Below are positions 18,216 to 25,349 of a stretch of 58,707 bases of DNA, one piece after another. The position numbers and the translations under genes are program-made. The stretch comes from Bacillota bacterium. Lineage in GTDB: Bacteria > Bacillota > Sulfobacillia > Sulfobacillales > JAIMBI01. A model generated the notes under the pieces. It was not told the DNA's origin and did no database searches. It saw only the letters and a program-made list of their open reading frames with translations. Where the stretch lies: NCBI GenBank assembly GCA_021795575.1, contig JAJYPH010000003.1, forward strand, positions 1 to 58,707, read 5' to 3'. Each line of letters begins with the position of its first letter. Positions within the stretch are counted from its first letter, which is position 1.

Positions 18216-19045
18216 GTGCCACCGCCTCCCATCAAATTGTCCGGAGCCGCCGGGCAGAAGCACTCCGCCCGTCCCCCATCGGGCAGGGCGTGGGACAACA
18301 GGCGCGTCATCTCCGCCTGCTGGGTCGCCACCACCGTCGTCACGTCCTCGTGCGTCAACGGCCCGGACGCCAGCCCCGCCCCCAAGTTGGTCACCAGGCA
18401 CACGGTCGCATAGCACAGGCCCAGCTCGCGGGCCAGCACCACTTCGGGCACGCCCGTCATACCGACCACCGTGCCCCCCAGTCGGTGAAACGCCCGAATT
18501 TCCGCGGCCGTTTCGAACCGCGGCCCCTCGGTGCACACATACGTGCCCGACGGGGCCAGCTTGATGCCGTCGGCGTCGGCCGCGGCCATCAGCACGCTCC
18601 GCCACCCGGCGCAGTACGGCGCCGTCATGTCGGTGTGGCGCACGCCGGGCACCGGAGCGCCGGCCCCGTCGAAAAACGTGCGGGCCCGCGGTCCCGTGAA
18701 GTCCAAAAACTGATCCACCAACACCAGCGTCCCGGGCGCCAGGGCCGACTCGAGCGAGCCGACGGCGGCCGTGGCCAGCACGGCGCGCACCCCCTCCTGC
18801 CACAACGCCCACAGATTGGCCCGGTAGTTGACGCGGTGGGGGGGGATGCGGTGCCCCGGCCCATGGCGATTCAAGAACCAGAGCGGGCGGCCGCCCAGCT
18901 CCCCGCCGCTCAGCGGCACGGCCCCATAGGGGGTGTCCACCACCTTGCTGGCCGTCGGCACAAATCCTGTCAGCCGTCCGGGGTCGTAGATGCCGGTACC
19001 GCCAATGAGGCCGACCGGCGCCGGGTCCGTTGCTGGCATAGACAC
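18212..19045 (-). CDS. mtnP: S-methyl-5'-thioadenosine phosphorylase
   Basis: This trimeric family-2 nucleoside phosphorylase cleaves methylthioadenosine to adenine and methylthioribose-1-phosphate. The 277-residue sequence has LIGGTGIYD near 12-20, NRHGPGHRIPPHRVNYRANL, ATAAVGSLE and EGPRFETAAEIR followed by GMTGVPE. The MTA/adenosine-selecting segments were not resolved, so inosine or guanosine activity is possible. The GTG at 19045 follows GGGGGGATGGG, the same start context as the gene at 32866; an ATG lies 6 nt further in. Confidence 0.88.
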   Translation of the reverse strand: MSMPATDPAPVGLIGGTGIYDPGRLTGFVPTASKVVDTPYGAVPLSGGELGGRPLWFLNRHGPGHRIPPHRVNYRANLWALWQEGVRAVLATAAVGSLESALAPGTLVLVDQFLDFTGPRARTFFDGAGAPVPGVRHTDMTAPYCAGWRSVLMAAADADGIKLAPSGTYVCTEGPRFETAAEIRAFHRLGGTVVGMTGVPEVVLARELGLCYATVCLVTNLGAGLASGPLTHEDVTTVVATQQAEMTRLLSHALPDGGRAECFCPAAPDNLMGGGGT

Positions 19046-19120
19046 CCCATCCCCCCACTTTGTGCTGTTTCTGCCGCCGCTGGCGCCAAGCCCGCCGCAT
19101 CGGTGGTCGTGCGGTACAGT

Positions 19121-19945
19121 CTATCCGTTCGGAGGCGCCGGTGGGTCCGAGCGCGCTGGCGGCGCCAACACCACACGCACCACCTCGGGCCGCGCCCAAA
19201 AGCGCACCGGAAGCTCCGAAGTGCCCAGCCCACGGGACACCACCAGCGTGCGGCCGTCAGGCCACGGCACCCGGCCGGCTGTCTTCCCCCGCGGAAGCCG
19301 GCTGTGGCGAAGGATCGGTCCCAAGCCTGGCAGAGCCACCTGACCCCCATGGGTGTGTCCCGCCAGCAGCAGCTGGCAGGGGTCGGCGCCCGACGCGAGG
19401 ATCGCGTCGGGTCGGTGACTCAGGAGGACGGCGGCCCCCCCCATCGGCACAGACGGCCACGTCGGGCGTCCGCGACCCAAATCAGGGACCCCCGCCAGCC
19501 AAATCCGCCGCCCCTTCGGGCTCGTGTAACATTCCACGCGGTTGTCGAGCCGTACCTCGTCCGGCGGGTCCCAGGGCGCAAGGTCCAGGACCCGCCGACG
19601 GTAGTCGTGATTGCCCGACACAAAGCGGGTGCGATCGGCGGGCAGCCGCTCGAGCCACGCCACCAGCCGCGCCCGCGGACGCGTCGGGGAATAAAGATCG
19701 CCCGTGATGGCGATGAGGTCCGCCTCCGCCAGCCACCGCTGAACGTCGGCACGTCCAAAGACCTGCACGCGGCCGTGCAGGTCAGACAGCTGGACAATGG
19801 CAAAGCCGGCCACGTCGGCCGGCCAGTCGGGGTGCCACACCGTGTAGTCCACGAGTCGGATCCAAAAGGGCTCCACCAAAAACCCATAGGCGGTCGTTGC
19901 CCCCGCCGCCAGAGCCAGCCAGGTCCACGGCGAAAACCCCATCAT
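19121..19945 (-). CDS. Membrane-anchored metallophosphoesterase
   Basis: The 274-residue protein has an N-terminal hydrophobic anchor (about 5-25) followed by the five calcineurin-type motifs: LSDLHG, ITGDLY, SGNHDY, LSHRPD and AGHTHGGQ. This is the YkuE-like group, whose characterised members act on UDP-diacylglucosamine or unknown phosphates. The ATG follows the ndk stop with no gap, so it is coupled to ndk. The active site should face the cytoplasm or the membrane surface. Confidence 0.85.
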   Translation of the reverse strand: MMGFSPWTWLALAAGATTAYGFLVEPFWIRLVDYTVWHPDWPADVAGFAIVQLSDLHGRVQVFGRADVQRWLAEADLIAITGDLYSPTRPRARLVAWLERLPADRTRFVSGNHDYRRRVLDLAPWDPPDEVRLDNRVECYTSPKGRRIWLAGVPDLGRGRPTWPSVPMGGAAVLLSHRPDAILASGADPCQLLLAGHTHGGQVALPGLGPILRHSRLPRGKTAGRVPWPDGRTLVVSRGLGTSELPVRFWARPEVVRVVLAPPARSDPPAPPNG

Positions 19946-20386
19946 TCAGTCGCGGGGGCGCCGCGGGGTGCCGGCTGAAAGCTCCGCATCCGAAAAATAA
20001 ATGCGCATTTCGCGGTCCGCCGAGGCCTCACCATCCGCTCCGTGCACCAAGTTCTCGGTGATAGAGAGCGCCCAGTCGCCGCGAATCGTGCCCGGCGCCG
20101 CCTTGGCGGGATCCGTCACGCCCATCAGCCCGCGCACGACCGCGACCGCCTCACGACCCTCCCACACCATGGCCACGGCAGGGCCCGCGGTGATGAACTG
20201 CACCAGCTCCGGGTAGAACGGCTTGTCGCGGTGTTCCTCATAATGCTGCGCCGCCATCGCCGGCGACACCGCCACCAGCTTCAGGGCGGTGAGCGCCAAG
20301 CCCTTGGCCTCGAGCCGCGCGACGATGCGCCCTACCAAGCCGCGACGCACCCCGTCGGGCTTGACCATCACAAATGTACGCGACAC
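19946..20386 (-). CDS. ndk: Nucleoside diphosphate kinase
   Basis: Ndk moves gamma-phosphate between nucleoside triphosphates and diphosphates through a phosphohistidine. His115 in NLVHGAD is the catalytic residue. The protein is 146 residues and begins SRTFVMVKPDGV after the start codon. The GTG at 20386 is chosen over an ATG two codons upstream because AAGGA is well spaced from the GTG but touches the ATG. It is the second gene after the speD promoter. Confidence 0.94.
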   Translation of the reverse strand: MSRTFVMVKPDGVRRGLVGRIVARLEAKGLALTALKLVAVSPAMAAQHYEEHRDKPFYPELVQFITAGPAVAMVWEGREAVAVVRGLMGVTDPAKAAPGTIRGDWALSITENLVHGADGEASADREMRIYFSDAELSAGTPRRPRD

Positions 20387-20442
20387 GAACATCCTTCTTT
20401 CACCTGGGGTTGACTAAGATGCGGGGTGGACCAGCCGGGCAT

Positions 20443-20820
20443 TCAGACGGCCGCGCGTTCGGCGTCTTTGCCCACCAGCACGCCGCGCAAGGTTTCCGAC
20501 GCGGTGAAGTGCTCGGCCCCAAACCGCTCGACAATGAACCGGCAGGCCTGCCAGGGGTCCACGCTGTCTCCGCACGTAAACACGTCGACGGCGGCGTACC
20601 CGTGCTCGGGCCAGGTATGGATGGCCAAATGCGACTCCGAGATCACCACCACACCGCTCACCCCCTGCGGGCTGAACTTGTGAAAGGCCACCTCGCGAAC
20701 CTCCGCGCCAGCCTGCAGGGCCGCTTTCACCATGATGTCCTCCACCATGGCGATATCGTTCAAGATCCGCGCCTCGCAGCCGTGGACTTCCGCCAGGATG
20801 TGCCGTCCCAACGCGTTCAT
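20443..20820 (-). CDS. speD: S-adenosylmethionine decarboxylase proenzyme
   Basis: SpeD makes decarboxylated SAM, the aminopropyl donor for spermidine. Starting at the ATG at 20820 gives 125 residues (Bacillus type, 126), beginning [15 protein letters not shown]. The self-cleavage site is ESHL, with Ser63 becoming the pyruvoyl group, and His68 and Cys83 follow in the normal places ([12 protein letters not shown]). A longer frame to 20910 overlaps the promoter and is rejected. No spermidine synthase lies in the window. Confidence 0.93.
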   Translation of the reverse strand: MNALGRHILAEVHGCEARILNDIAMVEDIMVKAALQAGAEVREVAFHKFSPQGVSGVVVISESHLAIHTWPEHGYAAVDVFTCGDSVDPWQACRFIVERFGAEHFTASETLRGVLVGKDAERAAV

Positions 20821-20908
20821 CGCATTACCAACCCCCTTTTGCCCCGTTTCATAGGAAATGGCGTCGTGTCGCCAGTGCGTGCGCGTCACCGGCCCGACGG
20901 CCATGCTC

Positions 20909-20936
20909 ATTCTACCAAACGGTTCCGGACTGTCAA
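20909..20936 (-). promoter_or_regulatory. Sigma-A-type promoter of the speD operon
   Basis: On the minus strand TTGACA (20936-20931) and TAGAAT (20914-20909) are separated by 16 nt, one of the two best vegetative promoters in the window. Transcription should begin near 20902, leaving a leader of about 80 nt before speD. The genes from speD to the PHP protein follow with gaps of at most 75 nt and no terminator that I could see. Confidence 0.8.
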
Positions 20937-21051
20937 CAAAATATCAAGGTAATCGCGACTGGCGTCCGACCACGGCCCCGCAGGCTTCAAAAACCTCCGT
21001 CTAGGACGGCGACAATCGGGTTTTCTCTCCCACCCACCATCATCCGTGGGT

Positions 21052-22077
21052 TCACCGGGGCATATCGGCCGCCGGGGTCGGCGGGCACAGCGGGCATCGA
21101 CCCGTGCGCACCGCCAGCGCCCCCGCGTACACGCCCTGCAAGATGCGCACCTGACCTTCCGGGCCGGCCAGGCGGCGCCAGCGGTCCGCGCCCCTCGACA
21201 AGGTTCGCTGCCAGTCGTCGTCCTCCAGCAGGACGCCGACAGCCTCCCGCCACGCGCCCGGGTCGGTCCCATCCACTACCAGGGCTTCGACCGGGCAGCG
21301 CACGCGTCCCACGATGCCCGGTATCTGCGTCGCCAGCACCGCCCCCCCGGACCACATCGCCACATCGAGCAGGGAGGCCGCGGCGGAGCCCTCGGCCAGG
21401 GGCAGGATGGCCACCCGTGCGCCCGCCCACGCCGCCGGCCGCGCATCGTCTACCAACTCCAGGGGCAGGGCCAGGTCCGCCGCCACGGTGCGGGACGTGG
21501 CTACCAGGGCCGGCGCCGCGCCGGCCCCTGCCCACAACAAGATCCGCGAGCCCCCGGGCCCGGGGCTCGGGAGCGCCGAGGCCGGACCCGCCCCCAGGGT
21601 GACGCGCGTGGCACGCGCGTCCGCCGTGCCGCGTTCGGCGTCCCGTGAGCCCACATCCACCATCGCCGCGGCGCGGCGGGCCAGTACCGCCTCTCCGCGC
21701 GTGGGCGGCGCCGTGCGGGCATACACCAGCACCGGATGGCGCGGGGCGGCCGCGAGAGCCGAGAATCCCCACACCGCACACACGTCTTGGCCAGCCGCCC
21801 AAGGGACCGCATGGGCGCGGACTCGTGCTACCCCCTGCCATCCCACCCGCCACGGGACCCGCGTCCAGTGGCCCTGGCCGGCCCACCGCGCCCATTCCGC
21901 CGGCGGTTCCCGGGCCGCCAGCACATCCACCGCGAACCAGTCCGCTTCGAGGTACCGCAGCACCCCGGCCAGGATGGGCTCCAGTTCCGGCTCGGGCCCC
22001 ACCAGGAACCCCAGCCGAATGCGGCCCGCCGCCACCGCGCCGGCGGCCTGCCGGGGGCTGTCGCGGGGCGTCGTCAC
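21052..22077 (-). CDS. GT4-like glycosyltransferase
   Basis: The GTG at 22077 overlaps the SRPBCC gene stop (GTGA) and gives 341 residues. The C-terminal half has the layout of a GT-B nucleotide-sugar domain: a Rossmann strand (RILLWAGAG), LPLAEGSAAASLLDVAMWSG where the GT4 family has its EG-x-S/LEAMA motif, ATQIPGIVGRV, and a terminal LLEDDDWQRTLS helix. The usual catalytic Glu is replaced in part, so activity is uncertain. The sequence ends in a CPLCP pair. Sugar and acceptor are unknown. Confidence 0.55.
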   Translation of the reverse strand: MTTPRDSPRQAAGAVAAGRIRLGFLVGPEPELEPILAGVLRYLEADWFAVDVLAAREPPAEWARWAGQGHWTRVPWRVGWQGVARVRAHAVPWAAGQDVCAVWGFSALAAAPRHPVLVYARTAPPTRGEAVLARRAAAMVDVGSRDAERGTADARATRVTLGAGPASALPSPGPGGSRILLWAGAGAAPALVATSRTVAADLALPLELVDDARPAAWAGARVAILPLAEGSAAASLLDVAMWSGGAVLATQIPGIVGRVRCPVEALVVDGTDPGAWREAVGVLLEDDDWQRTLSRGADRWRRLAGPEGQVRILQGVYAGALAVRTGRCPLCPPTPAADMPR

Positions 22078-22523
22078 GGCCTCTCCGCCGGGGGCGCGTC
22101 CACCAGCGCGCCGAGCGCAGCCAGCATCGCACGTGCGTTGTCGCGCAGGATGACGGCGCCCACGGGGTTCAACAGCGCCGCCAGCATCGGCACGCCGAAT
22201 TCGAACTCGGTCACCAGCACGACGCGCACCACCCCCGGCGCCACGTCTTCCAGGCGCCACTCTCCCTCGAACTTCTTCAAGTCGCCGGCTACCTGCTGGT
22301 ATAGGATGCGGCCCGGGAGAAACTGGTCCCGCTCCGTCCACCGAAAGGTGACGCCTCGGAGCTTCGCCGTCCACGCCGTGACGGTGTAGCCCTCCCCCCG
22401 CTCCAGCACCACCACCGACTGCACGTCGGCCATCACGTCGGGAAAGCGCTCCATGTCGCAGAGCGCGGCGTACACACGGCCTGAGTCCGCGTGGACCAGG
22501 GTCTCCACGCTAACGCGCGGCAT
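22074..22523 (-). CDS. SRPBCC/COQ10-like lipid-binding protein
   Basis: The 149-residue protein shows the START/polyketide-cyclase pattern: VSVETLVHADSGRVYAALCD at the start, FPDVMADVQSVVVLER, a central run of beta strands and the long C-terminal helix around ARAMLAALGALV. Such proteins bind hydrophobic ligands, for example quinones or lipids. It overlaps the aminotransferase by 14 nt and the glycosyltransferase by 4 nt, so the three form a coupled unit. Confidence 0.75.
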   Translation of the reverse strand: MPRVSVETLVHADSGRVYAALCDMERFPDVMADVQSVVVLERGEGYTVTAWTAKLRGVTFRWTERDQFLPGRILYQQVAGDLKKFEGEWRLEDVAPGVVRVVLVTEFEFGVPMLAALLNPVGAVILRDNARAMLAALGALVDAPPAERP

Positions 22524-23814
22524 CGGGCACCTCTTCCAGATGCATGGCCGCCACCGCCGCGGCCGCCTCCCGCAGTCGGTCCACCACCAGTTCCAGCTGG
22601 TCCCGCCGAATCACGAGCGGGGGCAGCAGGCGCAGGACGCGCTCGTTGTTGTACGTATAGACCGCCACCACGCCGCGGTGGAACAGCTCACTCATCAGCG
22701 CTCCGCCCACGCCCGTCGAGGCCGTCTCCATCCCAATCATGAGGCCGCGGCCGCGGACGGTACTCAGCACCGTCGGGTAGTCGCGTGCCACGTCCTGGAG
22801 CGCGGGCAACAGCCACGCGCCCTGTCGGCGGGCGGCGCCCACCAAGTCTTCGTCCAGGACCACGCGGATGGCCTCGGCCGCCACCGCCGTGGCGAGCGGG
22901 TTCCCTCCAAACGTAGACGTGTGGATAAGCGGAGCCTCATTGAAAAATTCCCACACGCCCGGACGGCCCACGACGGCGCCCACCGGCACAATGCCGCCCG
23001 ACAGCGACTTTGACAGGCACAGCAGGTCGGGCACCACGCCTTCGTGGTTCACGGCAAACAAATCGCCGGTGCGGCCCAGCCCGGTCTGGACCTCGTCGGC
23101 GATGAGCAGCGCGCCACACGCCTCGGTGAGGCGCCGGGCGCCCGCCAGGTAGCCGTCGGGCGGCACGATGACGCCCCCCTCGCCTTGAATCGGTTCCAAA
23201 ATCACCGCGGCGACGTCATCACCCAGCTCCTGTTCCAAGGCATCCAGCGAGCCGTAGGCGACGTGGGTGACGTCGCCAATCAGGGGACGAAAGGGCTCCT
23301 GATACAGGGCGCGGCCGGATACCGCCAATGCTCCCATGGACTTGCCGTGAAACGCCCCCCAGGTGCTGATGAGCCGCGTGCGTCCGGTGGCGGCGCGGGC
23401 AAACTTCAGGGCCGCCTCGACCGCCTCCGTGCCGCTGTTGGTAAAGAAACTGTAGGTGAGGTCGCCCGGGGTCACCTCGGCCAGCAGTTCCGCCAGCTCG
23501 ATGGTGCGCGGATTCAGCAGCACGCGGGACGACATGGCCAGGTGATCCAGCTGGCGGCGAGCCGCCTCCACCAGTCGTGGGTGCCGATACCCATGCAGAA
23601 ACACCCCGTATCCACCCGAGCAGTCCAAAAAGCGCCGCCCGGCCGCGTCGACCAGTTCGGCCCCGGCACCGGTCGCCTCCACTTCATCGAGACCCATGAA
23701 TCGGAACACCCGGGCCAAGCCGGGGTTCATCGTGGCGGCAAACCGGTCCAACCAATCGGGGTAAGGCCATCCGGGGGTGAGGCCCTCCCGGGTTTCTGGG
23801 TTCTCCATGCTCAT
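22510..23814 (-). CDS. Class III aminotransferase (putrescine/acetylornithine type)
   Basis: This PLP enzyme has 434 residues. NSGTEAVEAALKFARA binds the phosphate, ILEPIQGEGGV lies before the DEVQTGLGRTG motif, and the PLP lysine is in LSKSLSGG. The sequence resembles putrescine aminotransferases (PatA/YgjG) and acetylornithine aminotransferases, but substrate selectivity cannot be read. The ATG at 23814 follows CAGGGAG; a much longer open frame upstream is the shadow of another gene. A role in putrescine breakdown would suit the nearby speD operon. Confidence 0.85.
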   Translation of the reverse strand: MSMENPETREGLTPGWPYPDWLDRFAATMNPGLARVFRFMGLDEVEATGAGAELVDAAGRRFLDCSGGYGVFLHGYRHPRLVEAARRQLDHLAMSSRVLLNPRTIELAELLAEVTPGDLTYSFFTNSGTEAVEAALKFARAATGRTRLISTWGAFHGKSMGALAVSGRALYQEPFRPLIGDVTHVAYGSLDALEQELGDDVAAVILEPIQGEGGVIVPPDGYLAGARRLTEACGALLIADEVQTGLGRTGDLFAVNHEGVVPDLLCLSKSLSGGIVPVGAVVGRPGVWEFFNEAPLIHTSTFGGNPLATAVAAEAIRVVLDEDLVGAARRQGAWLLPALQDVARDYPTVLSTVRGRGLMIGMETASTGVGGALMSELFHRGVVAVYTYNNERVLRLLPPLVIRRDQLELVVDRLREAAAAVAAMHLEEVPDAAR

Positions 23815-23888
23815 CGCTCCCTGCCGGCAGTCTGCGGGCGCGGCCACGCCACGCTCCGCTTCATCATACGCCGGACCGGCGCGCCCCA

Positions 23889-24698
23889 CTAAATCCAGTG
23901 CCGGCGGTGGAACACCGCGAGCAGACTGACCGCCAGCGCACCCACCACGCCCACCACCACCCAAAACCCGTACGGCGAGCCGGCGCCGGGCAGATGGCGA
24001 AAGTTCATACCGTAGAGGGCCGCGACCAAAGACGCCGGCAGCATGACGGTGGTCACCACCGTGAGCGTCTTCACAATTTCGTTCAGCCGGGCACTCACCC
24101 CGGAAAAATACGCGTCCAGCACACCCGCCGCCAGCTCCCGCAGGCTGTCCACCCGAAGATGTTGGGCGGCGATCCGGTCGTGGCAGGCCACCTCCACGGG
24201 GCCGACCGACCCGTCCCCCCGCCCCGACCGGCGGGCCGCGCGGCGGTCGGTCTCGAGCCACTGGCGTGCCGTCAACAGGCGATGGCGCAGCGCGAGCGCC
24301 CCGTCCCGCACCGCCACCGGAGGATTGCTGGCCAGGCGGGTCTCGAGCCAGGCCTGCTGGCGATCCCATCCGTCCAGGCAGCGATCGCGCTCGTCGAGCA
24401 GCCCGTGCACCAACGACGCGGCCAGCCCTTCGGCGGTCACGGGCGGCACCGGAGCAGGGGGGGCCGCCCAGCGATACCCCGCGGGGCGCCAAGACTCCAC
24501 GCGCCCCGAGCGCCACCACACGGTGGCCGCCTGGCCCGCGGCGGCACCCGTCCACACCGTGAGGGTGACGGCGTGCCACCTCGCCCCAGTCTGTCCACCC
24601 CAGGGGCCGTCGGGGCGCACCCCGTCGCGCCACACCGTGCCGAGCCGCGCCGCCCGGTCCTGTCCCTGCCCTGTCCGCGCGCGTCCATGGCCACTCAC
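23889..24698 (-). CDS. CorA-like divalent metal transporter
   Basis: The 269-residue protein ends in two transmembrane helices with the signature YGMNF between them (about 228-232), the selectivity loop of CorA channels for Mg or Co. The N-terminal cytoplasmic part is about 40 residues shorter than usual (normal length about 315), and the coiled stretch before the membrane is clear. It may be a variant or a ZntB-like exporter. The GTG start has only a weak ribosome binding site. Confidence 0.75.
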   Translation of the reverse strand: MSGHGRARTGQGQDRAARLGTVWRDGVRPDGPWGGQTGARWHAVTLTVWTGAAAGQAATVWWRSGRVESWRPAGYRWAAPPAPVPPVTAEGLAASLVHGLLDERDRCLDGWDRQQAWLETRLASNPPVAVRDGALALRHRLLTARQWLETDRRAARRSGRGDGSVGPVEVACHDRIAAQHLRVDSLRELAAGVLDAYFSGVSARLNEIVKTLTVVTTVMLPASLVAALYGMNFRHLPGAGSPYGFWVVVGVVGALAVSLLAVFHRRHWI

Positions 24699-24721
24699 CC
24701 CCGTAGCGTGTCCGCAGACAG

Positions 24722-24748
24722 CAAAAAGCTCCCGACGCGTCGGGAGCT
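24722..24748 (-). terminator. Intrinsic terminator of tRNA-Pro
   Basis: A perfect 22-nt palindrome (24727-24748, AGCTCCCGACG and its complement) is followed on the minus strand by five T residues. It lies 28 nt downstream of the tRNA 3' end, so it should end the tRNA transcript before the CorA-like gene. Confidence 0.88.
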
Positions 24749-24776
24749 CCGGGGACCAGCATCTGCAAGCACCAAC

Positions 24777-24852
24777 TGGTCGGACTGGCGGGATTCGAAC
24801 CCACGACCTCTACCACCCCAAGGTAGCGCGCTACCTACTGCGCCACAGCCCG
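24777..24852 (-). tRNA. tRNA-Pro (anticodon GGG)
   Basis: The minus strand folds into a full cloverleaf of 76 nt. The acceptor stem CGGGCTG/CAGTCCG pairs with one G-U, the D stem is GCGC, the anticodon stem CTACC/GGTAG encloses the loop TTGGGGT with anticodon GGG, and the T arm has GGTTCGAATCC. CCA is encoded. The leading CGGG is typical of tRNA-Pro. It has its own promoter and terminator. Confidence 0.95.
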
Positions 24853-24864
24853 ATGTCAGGACCG

Positions 24865-24894
24865 AGTATAGCGCACGCGGGCGGAAATCGGCAA
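24865..24894 (-). promoter_or_regulatory. Promoter of tRNA-Pro
   Basis: On the minus strand TTGCCG (24894-24889), an 18-nt spacer and TATACT (24870-24865) make a good sigma-A promoter. Transcription would start near 24858, about 6 nt before the mature tRNA. Confidence 0.75.
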
Positions 24895-24952
24895 TAGCCG
24901 CCGCCCGATCTGGCTCTGGGTGTGAATTTGCGGTCGGCGCGCTCGCACCGCA

Positions 24953-24982
24953 TTGACACCCGGTTGCTTAGCGACGTAATGT
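24953..24982 (+). promoter_or_regulatory. Putative promoter of the ABC importer operon
   Basis: A perfect TTGACA (24953-24958) is followed after 18 nt by TAATGT (24977-24982), a moderate -10 match. The start would fall in or beside the palindrome at 24989-25008. The transcript would have a leader of about 360 nt before the binding-protein gene, unusually long for this genome. Confidence 0.5.
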
Positions 24983-24988
24983 AATCGT

Positions 24989-25008
24989 GATTCTTACTAT
25001 TAAGAATC
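24989..25008. promoter_or_regulatory. Palindromic operator-like site
   Basis: GATTCTTA, four bases, TAAGAATC forms a perfect 8-bp inverted repeat of 20 nt. It is AT-rich in a GC-rich neighbourhood and sits at the expected start point of the promoter at 24953, where a bound dimeric repressor would block transcription. No second copy was noticed. The regulator is not in the window. Confidence 0.5.
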
Positions 25009-25328
25009 CTGGCGGGCGCAGAAGGGCGGCGGCGCCCTCCTGAAGATGGCCTGCAGGAATTTCGGCACTGGTGGCGAATGATTAGGCCCGGTGTCATGAC
25101 GCGGGAGGATGTGGCCGCCGGGAGCGACGGCACAGGGACCTTGGGTCTCACGGTCATTGGACCGCTGGATGGGCGGTGACGACGGACCGGTGTCGGCTCC
25201 AGGGTCGTTTCGGCGGTAGTGTCGGCGAGTAGCGAGTGCCGTGCCGGACCTGGCACCCCTCATGCGGGTGGAGCACGTCCGATGACGACTGAGGTCCCAG
25301 TTCACGGTCTAACGACCGCATCACCGTT
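25009..25328 (+). other. Long leader upstream of the ABC binding-protein gene
   Basis: No gene is supported here. A 6-bp hairpin (25023-25038) lies just after the palindrome, and the rest is GC-rich with no recognised riboswitch or T-box. The ribosome binding site AAGGAGG at 25329-25335 marks the end of the leader. If the promoter call is right, this stretch is transcribed and could regulate the operon. Confidence 0.4.
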
Positions 25329-25349
25329 CAAGGAGGAGTCGAGGACATT

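Noticed and set aside
20821..20910. Longer N-terminus for SpeD
   Set aside because: It would overlap the leader and promoter and has no counterpart in the family; the 125-residue form fits exactly.
25200..25300. T-box-like GGGTGG stretch in the ABC leader
   Set aside because: GGGTGGAGCACG resembles the T-box core but lacks the AGGGTGGNACCGCG pattern, no specifier stem could be drawn, and no terminator follows it.
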